From the NCBI RefSeq assembly GCF_047663525.1, contig NC_092591.1, positions 53,917,501 through 53,981,500 on the forward strand: 64,000 bases of DNA, in the 5' to 3' direction. Shown here one piece after another: positions 46,801-58,000 of the stretch (position 1 is its first letter; every line of letters begins with the position of its first letter). Position numbers and translations under genes: made by a program. The notes under the pieces are model-generated. The model worked only from the letters and a program-made list of their open reading frames with translations. It searched no databases and was not told the origin of the DNA. The DNA comes from Anas platyrhynchos. Its lineage: Eukaryota; Chordata; Aves; Anseriformes; Anatidae.

Positions 46801-49800
46801 TGAGAAAAGAAAAAAGGTGCCAAAGTTATAACATACAGGCCAGGACACTCTGCAAGGTTCACTCAGGACTGGTGTCTGCTCTGCCTCCTGAGTTACTGCC
46901 TCCAATTCAAATGCACGCCACTTCAAGCAAGGGCAGCTTAATACAAAGTAGTATGAGGGAAAAAAAAAAAAGTTGCCTGCAATTTTAAAGTATTTTCAAT
47001 TACAGGTGAGTTCAAAGCGATATTCAAAGTGCTGACATTAGGAGTGGCCGGGTTTGGGCTCTGACTCATTTTGCATGGCCATGTCCAGGTATCAGCAGCA
47101 GTAAAACCAGCATTATTTGCAGAGTGCTGCTCCCTGCTAAGCACTCCAGCTGGCGCAGCAGTAGCTGGCTTTCCAGCACCAACACAGGCTGGGAAATGCT
47201 GTTAATTATTAAGGCAGATATGCAGCCCCAGACTGAGAGGAGTAAACACGGCCAGACATCTCACGGAAAGGGAAAGTCAGGAGTCTGCTCCGCAACATCC
47301 TTCACTGCTGGTACTGAAGGAAACCCAAGCCCAGGGGCTGTTCACATAGCCAGTGCAAGACCTTATGCATAGAGATGCAGCAGGCATCGTGTAGTTGATT
47401 AACACCTATGCAATTAGCCGTTTGCTTTGGACTTTCAGACATTAAGGAGCTCGCCTGGAGCTGTCTGAAGCACCTAATTTCCTCTCCTTACACCCCAAAA
47501 GTTTGACTGAGCAAGAGATCAGTCAGGTCAAGCAGTGCTGAGGGAAGACATAAAGCCTTCCCTAAGCCTCCCAGACAATCCAGACCTGGACAACACAGAT
47601 CGATATTTAATCTGTGCAGAAAATGTTATTTGGGTGTCTCTTCAAAGTTACTGGTGAGAACAGTTCCCTACAGCTTCATTTTTACAGAGGGGCCCTGGAC
47701 ACAGAGCTAGAAACTTGGCCAGAACTCCGGACTGCCTGGTTATCCGTACAGGAAATCCTACAGGAACTGCAGCACTCTGGTTCTGGAAAAACATTTAACT
47801 AGAGCAGTTAAACTGAAGTAGAGAAAAACCCCTTGTCCAGATGTATCCTTCCCCAGCTAAACTGCATAATTCACGCAAAGGCTGTTTTAGACAATACAAA
47901 CACCACTCGGCTGTAACACTACCGATTAACCCGTCACTGTAGCATTATTTCAGCTGTCCCAGTTCTCCCATCAAACAAACAATCAGTTTTGCAGAAGAGC
48001 CAACCTTGCCTCGATTTCTAACACCCTGAACTTCTCTCATCTCACTTGCGTTTCAGGAGCCATTTACTAGCCCACCAGTTACTAGCCACTTCACTGAGCT
48101 TGCAAAAAGGAGAGGTTACATCCAGCACTTCGTTCTCCTGTACCAAAACCAACGCTTGCATTCCAGCAGCACAGAGCAACGCTTAAACCACCGAGTGTCC
48201 CCTCGCAGAAACCTGCCTCTATTACAGACTAAGCGTGAAAAACTGTTTTAAGAAATTTGAGAAGCTCAGTCTCCAAATTTCTTTCTCAAAAGAGAGGCTC
48301 TGGAGGAAGCAGGTTATTTGTAAAAAGCAGTGAATACACACACGACAGCTACCTTGTTTCTCAGAAAACAGGCAGGACATGGCCCATACTGCTCTTAGAG
48401 AGCTACAAAAAGCAACAAACCCCGTTTGCCAGTTTTCTCCTCAACTTCATCAGCCATCACCACAGAAACTGAGATGTTAAGACCATTCTCTCACACGATT
48501 AAAAAGGCTGAACTGGCAAGCCACAAACTTGATTCTCAGTTCTTTAAGCTCACCCCTGTGTAGGAATGTAACTTTCCTGGCCACAGAACCCAATCACGCA
48601 GGGTGGTTGCTGTAAAAGCGCCCCCATTCGGCTGCGTGCCATGACCAGGATGTGAATATACAAGAACTGTTAGCAAAAAACTTCTGCCTCCTGAAGCAGG
48701 AGCAAGCCTCAACCACTGGGCAATGTTCTGCAGTGCCTGGCTGTTCCCCTGCTCCTGGCAAGGCTCCTGGGACTTCCCCTACAGCTTTTGGGGCTGTGTC
48801 TGGAGGGACAATACATTGTGCTTTATCTGCTGGCTACTGTGTGGATTCTTGCAACCAACAAGCCCTGGAGCTATGGCCCCACACGATTGGAAAGCAGTAA
48901 CTCAACAAAACGAGCAGGAACAGCACAAAACAAACTTATTTGGTGACATCCAAACTTACCGTTCATGCCACTGGAGGACACGGACAGCTTCTGAGGTGCC
49001 CTGCTCTTGACCACTGTCCTGGCACTGGATTTCCGGACCAGACTTTCCCTCTTCCAGGCTCGTGAGTATTTCTCTGCCAGCGAGGTTCTGGAAGTCAGGG
49101 AAGTTTTACCCAGCAGGCTTCTGCGCACAGAGCGCCGGCTCTTCCGAGAGCCTTTAGGAGTCTCTGGGCTGTCCCTCACACACTGGGCAGGTTCTTTGTC
49201 AGCCCCTTCGTTATGCTCCTGCACGTGAGCAGAGACATCCATCTCCTCCAGCCTGGGCTCTTCACTTAAAATGATTGAAGCATCAGCTGAAGCATCAGCT
49301 GCTTTTGCTGTCTCCTCCTTCGACACAGTCTTGCTTTTTCCTGCATCTTTTGCCTCCGGAGTGGGAGGGACCAGCAGCTCAGGTGATGCTGGCCCAGGCT
49401 GTGGCTGGGGAACACTGCTCTGCTCCGGATGATCAGCATCAGGGCTCAACAGGATGCTTGCAGAGGGCTTCTCTGCTGGTTTAGAGGCACTCTTCTGGAT
49501 GTGCAGCTCAGCACTGTTACGATCGCTGAGGCCAATTTCTACTACAGGAATGATCCCTGCACCCAGATGGTCAGGAGGTAACTCTGAGCACTTAGTGGGT
49601 GCTGCAGCCTTGGAGCTCGTCAGCTGCCAGGAAACAGTTTGAGCTGATGAGAAGCTCGAGGCTTCTTTGACCTCAGTGCTGAGCGGTTCCACGTTTTCTT
49701 TGTTTTGGAGTCGCTGGGAAGATCGCCTGGAGGGTACCAGTTTGAGACTGCTAGTCCTCCTTCTAGATAATCTAACGACAGAGACAGCACGTTAGAGCGG

Positions 49801-51254
49801 ACTGGGCACAGGAACAGACCAGAACTCCTATCACAACAGTTCTTTTGCAAGTCAGAGCGTACTGTTCCCAGACTGAAGCAGCAATAAGTACAGATAGCTT
49901 GCCTGTGTCTCTATTTGTAAGGTTGCTGCATTACAGTTAGGTTATGTTTGTGTTGGAGGCTTTGTGTGTCTGAAAGCCCTTCTGTGAGAAACTAAGTTGT
50001 GGTTTTGCAGTAGAAAGCTAACCTTCTGTATTCAAAGGTAGTTACGCAGTCATAAGAAGGAGAAATGCTAAGGAGGCAAGCGGACAGTAGAAGGCCTCAC
50101 TGTTCCAGAATAAGGCATGAGACTGAGAGAAACAGGATGAGCAGTGTGAGAACAAAGATCAGAACTTCTCAAAACATAAGAAAGGAAGAAAAAAAAAAGA
50201 AAAAAGAGAAAACAAAGGGTTGAAGAAAAAAAAGTACATATATGGTATAGAGGAGTGTCGAGTAGCTTGTGAACCTGCAGTACTCAGCCAATGAGGAATG
50301 AGGGGAGGTGATCAGGTGTCGGGTAATAGGGAATAGAAGGTTATGATGTGTTCACTATAACGTACTCCTATTTGGCAGGACGCCCGCCATTGCAATCCCA
50401 AATAAAATAGCTTCACAGAAGGTCCCGTCTGAAGAAAATTACTGAGATTTTTCTCATGCTTCCATACACAGACGGGAACGCGCAGAGAAACAAAGGTAAA
50501 AGCTGGTTTAACATATACAGAGCTGCAGAAAGGAACTAAAATGACACGATTGTTTTAGTGAGAGAAGGAAGAAGACACAGAAGGGGCCCGGGTGAGGGAA
50601 AGAACAAACAGGATGCGTGAAAGGGACGCGGGTGAGGGAGAGGAAATCGGGAGACACAAAAGGTGGGAGAAAAGAGAAACGGGGCACAGGACAGGGACCC
50701 CGATGAGCAATAATTGCCCACCCCCAGCCAAACACCCGCTGCTACAGCACACCCAGCCCACGGGCTGCGAAACACGACGCACGCCCGGCCCTTTAACGCT
50801 ACACCCAAGCGATGCAGGCCGAGAGCCACCTTGGCAGCCCGTTATCTCCGAGTTTCCCCCCTCAGCCCTCAGAGGAGCCTTCAGCGGCCCGGGCGCTGCC
50901 TACCTCCTCCTGCCGCCATCCCCCTGCAGCACCGAGGCCCTCTTCTTCCTCTGCCGGCTCTTCTGCGACGGCGTCTTGGGCAGCAGCTCCGGCTCGTCGC
51001 TGTAGTGGCTGCGGGGAGAGGCGAGGGGAGAGGTGAGGTGAGGGGGAGCCGCGGGGCGCTGTGAGGGGGCGGCAGCGCGGCCGTTACCTGCCGAACATGC
51101 GCGCCGCCTCGTCGCGGATCTCCCGCAGCCACAGCAGCTCGGTGTCGTCCACCTGCCGCAGGAACTCGGCCAGCAGCCGGCCGCAAGCCGCGGGGAGCTG
51201 CTCGGGGCCCGGCATGGCGGCGGCGGGGCCCGGCACAGCCATCATGGCCGCCAT
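31683..51254 (-). CDS. INCENP: INCENP, inner centromere protein (complete, 17 coding exons, 882 codons)
   Basis: INCENP is the scaffold of the chromosomal passenger complex. Its N-terminus binds survivin and borealin at centromeres and its C-terminus binds and activates Aurora B. Exons in transcript order: 51088-51254, 50904-50999, 48960-49771, 46747-46798, 46530-46563, 44340-44418, 43719-43770, 43272-43389, 43051-43185, 39571-39680, 38614-38734, 37765-37887, 37180-37352, 36810-36900, 34041-34151, 32652-32811, 31683-31897. All are GT-AG, and phases close to exactly 2,649 nt. Visible features: N-terminal helix ([16 protein letters not shown]), KTPSQ Cdk1-type site (Thr65), PVVEI HP1-binding motif (about 163-167), a Glu/Lys/Arg-rich single-helix region (about 516-760), [12 protein letters not shown], and an IN-box ending with [11 protein letters not shown] (TSS at 856-858). 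Length is close to known vertebrate INCENP. In-frame ATGs at 51254, 51245, 51242 and 51215 make the exact start uncertain. Confidence 0.97.
34960..36410 (+). mobile_element. CR1 LINE fragment with degenerate reverse transcriptase
   Basis: A 5'-truncated CR1 lies in INCENP intron 14, antisense to the gene. It encodes parts of the reverse transcriptase, including [18 protein letters not shown] and FADDAKLSG (the FADD catalytic motif), interrupted by frameshifts and stops. The 3' part has the typical CR1 run of GGCACAGGCTGCTC-like sequence before the end near 36410. Confidence 0.9.
38858..39305 (+). mobile_element. ERVL-type LTR
   Basis: Located in INCENP intron 10. It begins near TGCTCTGGTTTTGGCTAGGA and contains AAAGGGGTATTCCATCCCAT, a TATATAG box, GCGGGTGGTGAGCAACTGCA and TGCATCACTTGTTTGTACAC followed by ATTATTAGTAG repeats. 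These motifs in this order match a very common avian ERVL LTR. The 3' end seems truncated. No internal retroviral genes adjoin it. Confidence 0.85.
41545..42660 (-). mobile_element. CR1 LINE fragment with degenerate reverse transcriptase
   Basis: Located in INCENP intron 9, in the same orientation as INCENP. The minus strand encodes [19 protein letters not shown] and [20 protein letters not shown] of the CR1 reverse transcriptase. The 3' end carries TTGGACTCAATGGTCCTGGT and GGTCCCTTCCAACTTGGGAT. It has frameshifts and is truncated at its 5' end. Confidence 0.9.
43635..43713 (+). mobile_element. CR1 3'-end fragment abutting INCENP exon 7
   Basis: GAGGACTAGATTACAGACCT, then GGTACCTTCCAACCTGAGTA and an ATTCTGTGAG tail, is the terminal part of a CR1 element. 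It stops within a few bases of the exon 7 splice donor (GT at 43718-43717). Confidence 0.8.
48600..48957. other. INCENP intron 3 segment beside exon 3; not recognised
   Basis: Open frames are present on the plus strand here (48652-49010) but they overlap the antisense of INCENP exon 3 and have no recognisable homology. I regard them as antisense shadows. Confidence 0.4.
48960..49771 (-). CDS. INCENP: INCENP exon 3: HP1-binding and disordered linker
   Basis: The largest exon (812 bp) begins [20 protein letters not shown]. It contains the PVVEI motif (the HP1 chromoshadow-binding PxVxI type), a long Pro/Ser/Glu-rich linker, and near its end the block [20 protein letters not shown] (about residues 316-335). 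That block is also retained in the neighbouring INCENP-like gene. The exon ends in phase 1. Confidence 0.9.
51088..51254 (-). CDS. INCENP: INCENP exon 1: survivin/borealin-binding N-terminus
   Basis: Encodes the start and the amphipathic helix ([20 protein letters not shown]) that in known complexes packs with survivin and borealin to reach the inner centromere. The sequence before it is Ala/Pro-rich and contains four in-frame ATGs; the third-to-last residues before MPGPEQ are GPAAA. The exon ends in phase 2 with donor GTAACG. Confidence 0.9.
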
Positions 51255-51751
51255 CGCCTCAGCGCCAACCGCTCCCGGGCCGCCGAGAATTCAAACGCAA
51301 CGCCCGCCCCCCGCCCTCAGCCTATCAGCGCCGCGCTCGCCGCCGCGCGCACGCTCCCATTGGCTGAGAGGCGGTGGGAGGCGAGGAGGTCTTCGTGGTG
51401 GGGAGGCGGGGTTCGGAGGGTGTGATGGACGTGGGGAGCAGCCAGTGAGAAGGCAAGGAGAGGCGGGGGCGCGCTGTGATTGGTGGCGGGGAGAGTATTT
51501 AAAGCGGGGAGGGAGTAAGGGGCGTGAGGGTGAGGGTGAGTCTCGAGGCTGTGAGGTGGGGGCTGCAGCTGCCCTCACAGGTCCTGGGGGCAGCCTCCTG
51601 TGGGGGACCCTCAGCACCTTTCCCTTATTTTATTCTCCCTTGGGAGGTCCTCACCTCCTCTCCTAGGTCTAAGCATCCCTGGGGAGCTCTCCCCTGCCTC
51701 AGGGAGGCGGCGTTGCCCCCCTCACCTCCCCTCCTGTGTTTCAGGGCAGCC
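51255..51751. promoter_or_regulatory. Divergent CpG-rich promoter between INCENP and INCENP-like
   Basis: Only 497 bp separate the two start codons. The interval is GC- and CpG-rich. On the INCENP side it carries TTTGAA on the minus strand (51290-51295) preceded by GGGCG, resembling the CDE/CHR element of G2/M genes, and a CCAAT box (ATTGG on plus at 51359-51363). On the plus side it carries a second CCAAT box (ATTGG, 51479-51483), followed by TATTTAAA (51496-51503). This layout suggests shared, cell-cycle-linked transcription, but no start site can be read directly. Confidence 0.7.
51496..51503 (+). promoter_or_regulatory. TATA-like box for the INCENP-like gene
   Basis: TATTTAAA lies 13 bp past a CCAAT box and about 250 bp before the plus-strand ATG. 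A pyrimidine-rich acceptor (TTTCAG ending at 51744) just before the ATG suggests a spliced 5' UTR whose donor could be one of the GGTGAG motifs at about 51525-51540. Confidence 0.45.
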
Positions 51752-52084
51752 ATGGCGGAGGGTCCCTGGCGCCTGCTGGAGGTGTGCGAGCAGAGGTTCT
51801 CCCAGTTCCTCCACAGCGCCCAGCACAAGCACCTGGCCTGGCTGCGGGAGGTGGAGGAGCAGGGCAGGAGGCTGCTGGAGAGGTAGGGGTGGCTCTGGGA
51901 CACCCCTTGGGTCACCCATAATATGGGAGCACTGGGGACCAACCTCTGTTTTCTGCATTCCTCTCCTCAACAGCAACTTCCAAGCTGAGCCTGGGTTAAT
52001 GCCCAAGAAGCCGTCCCAGCGGAGACGCCTGAGGAAGCGGCAGTCCTCGTCCCTGAGAGAGGAGAGCGAGCTGACCAGGAGGAG
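51752..52084 (+). CDS. INCENP-like exons 1-2: putative survivin/borealin-binding N-terminus
   Basis: Exon 1 (51752-51882) encodes MAEGPWRLLEVCEQRFSQFL and the WLREVEEQ helix. Exon 2 (51974-52084) encodes NFQAEPGLMPKKPSQRRRLR. The Glu-Pro-x-Leu-Met-Pro-Lys-x-Pro-Ser-Gln string is the family hallmark, but the phosphorylatable Thr is Lys56. Exon 1 ends and exon 2 begins in the same phase as in INCENP. Confidence 0.9.
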
Positions 52085-55000
52085 GTGGGTGAGGCGCCTT
52101 GTGCTGGGGCTGCAGGGAGAAATAAGAATTTAACCATTTAAATGTGTACACAGGTGAAGTAGCCACTCTTTTCTTGAGTCAGCAAACACTGATTTCAAAA
52201 GGGTACATCAAAACTATTCAATGCTGATCCTTGTGAAAGTTTAGAATGCAGTTGGTTATTGTCCTTCACGTTCATCATAACTTCTGTTGGTTGGAAACCA
52301 AAATATTCTCTTTTGTTTGTTTGAATTTTCTTTTTGTTTGCTTTATTATTTTTTTCAGCACATATTAAACCTGATGTTGCTCCTGGTGTTTGCTCACCTG
52401 AGAATGCAGCTTGCCACCAGTAACATGCAAAAGCATCGTGTCTGTTGTCACAGCTTAAGCGAACAGGCAGAAAGGCTCAAAGGGATTAGGAGCAAAGCTG
52501 AAGTGCAAGTGCCAAGTGACTTGCTTATAAACACTCATTCCGGAGGCCTCTAAAACTAGCCCTAATTAGATAAAAATGTTAAAACTATGAGGGGAAGTGT
52601 CTGCATCTTGTGACCATGAAGGTTTTTTGTGGGCTGTCTTTTTAGCAAAAGAAGGCAGGAGCAACACCGGTAATGTCAAGCAGCCAAACTTTCTTGCTTC
52701 TTTCCCTCTTCTCTATCAGTCACAGATTCACCTGAAGGCAAGCTAGGACTTCTTACATAGAAGACCTGCTTATTTTGGGAAGGTTTATAGGGGAACTCTT
52801 GACAACAGTTGCTTACAGATGGATGCTGGGGCATGATGGCATTGGGCATGATGCTACTTAAATTCCTTGGTGCTGTATCTTCATGGTAGCTGACAGCATC
52901 CACTCTAACCCTAAGATGAGTGGCAAGGTGGTTGCAAGAACCTTTCCTTTGGAGAAACATTTGTTAAGATCTAAGGGTAGATGTGCAGGTAATTGCTGTA
53001 GTGTGACCCAAACCTAGGAACTGAGCACAGGGTAATAAGCAGTGGTTTTTACCTTATATTTTGATAACCGTGGTGAAAAAGAACACAGAAGTTGGACAGG
53101 AAGTTAGAACTGAAAGACTGTCAAACTAGAAATGGAGGATGGAGAGAACAGCAAGAATAGTAAGGAAGCGTGGGAAGCTGGTGAGCGTGTGAGTGGTGAG
53201 GGAGGGCAGGGGAAGAAAATGCTGTGGATCTAAACAGGGAGAGCTCGGAGGACATACTGCTAGCTTTCAGGTAGCAGCTGCATGGCAGCTTGGCTGCTCC
53301 CGTAAAGGAGATGAATCTTGTGCATTTGTCTTCATTTAAATTTAGTTTTGAGAAAGAGCATGCTGATGTGACAAAAAGGCTGGAAGGTTAGGTGGTCATT
53401 TGTCAAGGGGAAGTCCATGCTGAAGCCTAGCACATCTGTCCTGCAGGGTTGGGCTATTGCTGTTTCCCTTGCCCTGTTTTTCCTCAGTATGTATTTTAGA
53501 ACTGATCTCTTAGCATATTGTTACAGATTTCCCAATGAATAGTTCATTTTTGCTAACTCGAGCAAAAAGTCTGCCTTCTTGCTAGGGGTCAGAATGAGAA
53601 ATGAAGAGAATAAACCTGGAAGGAGGGCAGATGGTATTGACTTGATTACTGGCAGTAAGACAAATAGCTGCTGGTAGTCTTTCCCCAGGGATTGTAAGCC
53701 ATCACCCACTTAAGTGGTTTATGGGGCAGTGGGTTTTCTTAGCTGTGTTTCAGCTGCTGTGCATTTCCACACTGATTCTCTTTTGTCTTTGTTTCCAATC
53801 CCCACCCTTGAGCTACTTCCAGGTCACTTTGGTGATGGAGGCTTCATTTCTGTGGAGTGCTGAGGTTGTTTTTGGGCTTTGTCCAGTTCATCTCCTTGAC
53901 TTGCTGATAAAGTATAAGGCTCCATCCTCTTGTGTCAAATTAGCTGATGCAGAGGAGAGGATTTCAGTGTTGAATTTCACTGGGGACCTTCCCCAAGCCT
54001 CTGTGGAGTTGGTGGGGATTAACTCTAGCAGTGGAGCTAGAGACACTCCCTGAACCTGGCATTTTTCACTCTGCAGAGTGAAACTTTCATTTTTCACTTG
54101 CTGCAGAGTGACAACATTAAGGAAAAAAGTAATCTTGAGGGCAGTGAAGAGCAATAAGGAGTAATTCCTAAATTATTCCAACAAGTTCTGCCAAAACACA
54201 TGTGAGAGCTTCCAAGGTTCAGCTCTGGTGTTTGGCCAGTGATAAAAGGTGGGTTGTAAGAGGGAATGGGTGGAGGGAAGCATCCTGTAGGTATGCTTCA
54301 AATATTCTCTGCTGCTTGTTCTGAGATCATTTGGGAGCAGGAGACCTGTGTCGCTTCACTGCAGATTGTTTTTTATCTCAGGTTGTCCAGAAGGAGAAGC
54401 AGTATCAAACTAGCATCTTCCAGGCCGGCTTCCCAAAGATGCCACAGCAAAGAGCAGCCCCAGAACCCCAGCGGGCAGGAAGAAGAGGTCTCTGCACCAG
54501 ACTGTGCGACAAAGCCTCAGCTCAGTGTTGAAACTGAGCTTCCAGCACCCTCTGGGAAACAGCCTGCAGAAACACAAGGTCCTGTGGCAAAAGAGGATTG
54601 TGATGACGGTCCTCAGGCTGAGCTATCCCCAAAGGGAGCTGGTGCTGATGGTGGTGGTGCAGCTTTTAAAATTCTCACCAGGGAGCAAGTGCCCGAGGGG
54701 GATGCAGCTACTGAGCAGCCTGATGCGTCCGCTGTCACTGTGCTCCCTGGTGAGCAGACAGCAAGGGAGGGTGAAGAGGCCCCCCAGAGAAGATCAAGTA
54801 CCCCCACAACAGAGGCTGCTAGAAAAAGAGATTCTGCCATGCTCCAAGGAGACTTGTCTCCTCCAGATATCGAAAAGGTGCTTTTCCAGGACCCCAACAA
54901 CAAGAAGACTACAACAAAATCCAAAACACGCCGCTGCTCTGGACGCCAAAGCTTTGTGGGTGGCCTCCACAAGAACCGTAGGACTTCCTTGTCAGAAAAA

Positions 55001-58000
55001 TATTCCCTGGCCAGCAGAAGAGAGAACATGATTCAGAAGTCCATCAGCAGGGCCATCTCAAAGAAGGCAGCAGCAGCACGAGAATCATCCTCTGCCTCCA
55101 GCAGAGTGAGCTGTAAGTTTCTTTCTGTTACCGAGCATGTTCATTTTGCTAAATCAGCTTCTCAGCTTTGCAGTAAGTAGCTGTGGAGTTGCTCATCCAC
55201 GTTAACTCCAGCTCCTCCTAGTCTCCTCAGCAATCAGTTTTGTGGCTTTCATCACTTAGAGTGCAAGCTCCAGCTCCTCATCGCTGTGTCTCAGGCTTTG
55301 CTGCATGCTTTGCCACAGCAGATGAAGAGTGTCTGCTGAGGTGCAGGGACTGGAGGCTAGGTTGCAGATGGGTTTTTAAAAGTGGAATGGAAAATGCAGC
55401 CTGCCTGCTGCTAGCTATGGCTTGGCTGCTCAGTGGGTTGATCAGATGAGGATATTGCATTCCCTGGGGAGGGGCTTTAACTTGAGTATCTTCTGCCAGC
55501 TCCTCAAAAAGTCCCCAGGAACTATGTGTCTCTGCTTCCTGAACTTTGGCTGAAGTTGGCAGAGGATCTTGAATGCTTTTTGGGTGAAGATAGCATAGAT
55601 GAATAGAGAACTAAATAGCACAGTCATCCGAGGAAACAAGATCCAGAAATCCAGACTGCTCCAGGTAGCACTGAACTCCTCATGTCCCTTGTTTTTGCTG
55701 TTCCTGGGAAGGCTTTCAAATTAGAGCTTTTTAAAATCATCGCTTCTGAAGTCAGACTAGCTTCTAATAAAGCACTAATGCCTTTTGGTATTTAGTTTTG
55801 TCAGCTTTGAGTCACGCCGTATCTAGGCATTTGTTAAAAACACTTACATCCAAGAGGTGTTGTGGGGGGGGGAACGGAGTCGGTGAAAATTCACCAAATC
55901 TCCGCATAAAACCGCAGGGAGGCAGAAGCTGAAATCTATTGATGGGGAAATGCTATCGCAGTGACACAGGCGTGAGCATGTTTGTGCAGCTGGAGCAGCC
56001 TGCAGCCAGGAGGATCTGCTGCTTCGGTTCCCTGCCTCCCCAGCCTACCTCAGCTCCTCAGTGACACTCGAGGGAGGTGGTGGTGGTGCTGGTGTGGAAA
56101 GCTGAGATGAGCAATCAGCATGTTCCCTGGGAGAAGCCTGTACAGAGACCAGAGCTCTACCACGCACGCACTGCCACTGTTGAGAAGCCTCAGACTGAAA
56201 TCCCGGAGCTGGTTTGTCTTATGCTGGCTTCTGCTTTTCTCCATCAGGTCACAGCTCCTTGGAGGTTTTTGTGGAAGGAGATGGGACCAGCGATGTGAGG
56301 TGAGCATGGCACGTGAAGCAGGCAGGAAGAAAACACAAAGCACACAAGGAAGCTATACAAGTTGCTTCCCTACTACAGATGACTATTTTAGGTGGTGGTG
56401 TCACTTGGGCTCTGATATTCTGATGTTTGTGCTGTTCAGATGCAGCCCCTCCTTTTCAGAAGCCTCATCAGGGTACAGTGAGGCTGATGGCTGTGTGAGT
56501 GCAGGATCTGTCCCTGTGCCACAAGCCCTGAGAGCCTGCTAGCAGTTGCTCTGCCTGGTGTTGGCTGCCATCACCTGAATCATGTCCTGGATTTCTGGCT
56601 GTAACCTGCCTCTGGGTGCCTGGTGGTGCTGGAGGTTACTCTGCCTGTCTGACAGGTGAACAGGTAGCACTTGGTCTTCAAAAGGTTCACAGCACTTCCT
56701 TTTGACCTGCAGTGTGGAAGTTCTGCAGACAAAGGGGAGGACAAAGTTCATTATGTTCATCAGAATTCACTTCACATCAGAAGAATTGACATCTCTGTCA
56801 CTGTGTGGCCTGGCTCAAACAGGCTTGTGCCTCTGTCTGGATGTACTTAAATTTATTGTACTTTCTGTGGTCCTGTAGGCTAGGTTTGTATTTTTATTGC
56901 CTGTAACTCACGCTTCTGAATGCTGTCCTGGTAGAGATGCCCCAAGAACAAAGTAGCATTTCTTTTATTTCACAGGGAATTGACAAAATTAAAATGGACT
57001 TTCTTTTTACAGATCTGGACCAGAACTGAACTCCCAAAATGACCAGGTGAGTCCTAAGGAACGAACTATCTTCCAACTGCTCACCAAAAGAAGCATTATG
57101 AATGGAAGCAGGGAATGTGGCTGAGGTGTTATTCACACAACTTCAAGCTCAGCAAAGGAGCTGCTGAGGTGGACACCATGGCCATTCAGACGCCTAGGCA
57201 ACTGGTTACACCTATTGGCTCACTGGCTCCTGGGAGATAGAGACCTTTTGACCCTTGATAACTCTAGGATGGAGTTTTCAGAGCTGTTTGGGCAGGTTCC
57301 GAAAAGTCAGCAAGCTTTTGCCTGTCATCTGGGTGTGGTAATTGTGTGTATTCTTAGCTTGTCTCTGTTGCCTGGCTGCTTTGAGCTACAGAAGTCAGAA
57401 GGGCGGTTCAACTTACTACACTTTACCAGTAAAGTTGTGTATGCTACCAGCTTGTGTAATTCTGCAGTGCTAGTAAGATAAAGAAACCCATCCCATCCTC
57501 TGAGCTGGCGAAAGCACCTTGTATGATCGTGCTGTGAACCAGCTTGTGTGAAAACTGGCCCAGCAGAGAGGGGCTGCCTGCCTCAGAGCAGTTCACTGGT
57601 GCCACTGGGAAGCAGCAGCAGTGGAAATGCTGCTGTGGTTGTTGGTGGTGGAGCTGGTAGTGGCTTAACAGGTAGGGGAAAGCCTGTCCTGGGTGCTGTG
57701 CTTCAGTGACTTCTGTGGTTTATCCGTGTGTGAATGTACCATGATGGCATTTGAAGTGCACAGGGATACCATAACCTGAGATGCTTTAAAGGGATTTATC
57801 TCTCTAGAATATCTAGAATTTGAAGGACAAAAGCATCAGTGCAGACCAGATATTTGTAGCTTGAAATGTCTCTCCAAAGTGTATAGAAGCTGCCTCCTGA
57901 GGCACTTGGATTAGACTTCATCATCCAGGTTCAATGAAGTGTCCTGCTCTGGATGAGAAATACTGGGTAACTGCTGTTTCTCCTGCAGAGGGTGGTGTTC

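Noticed and set aside
48652-49228. Plus-strand open frames opposite INCENP exon 3
   Set aside because: Antisense shadow of a coding exon; no homology recognised.
51061-51666. 201-codon plus-strand frame across the divergent promoter
   Set aside because: GC-rich sequence opposite INCENP exon 1 and its 5' flank; composition explains the openness and no family is recognised.
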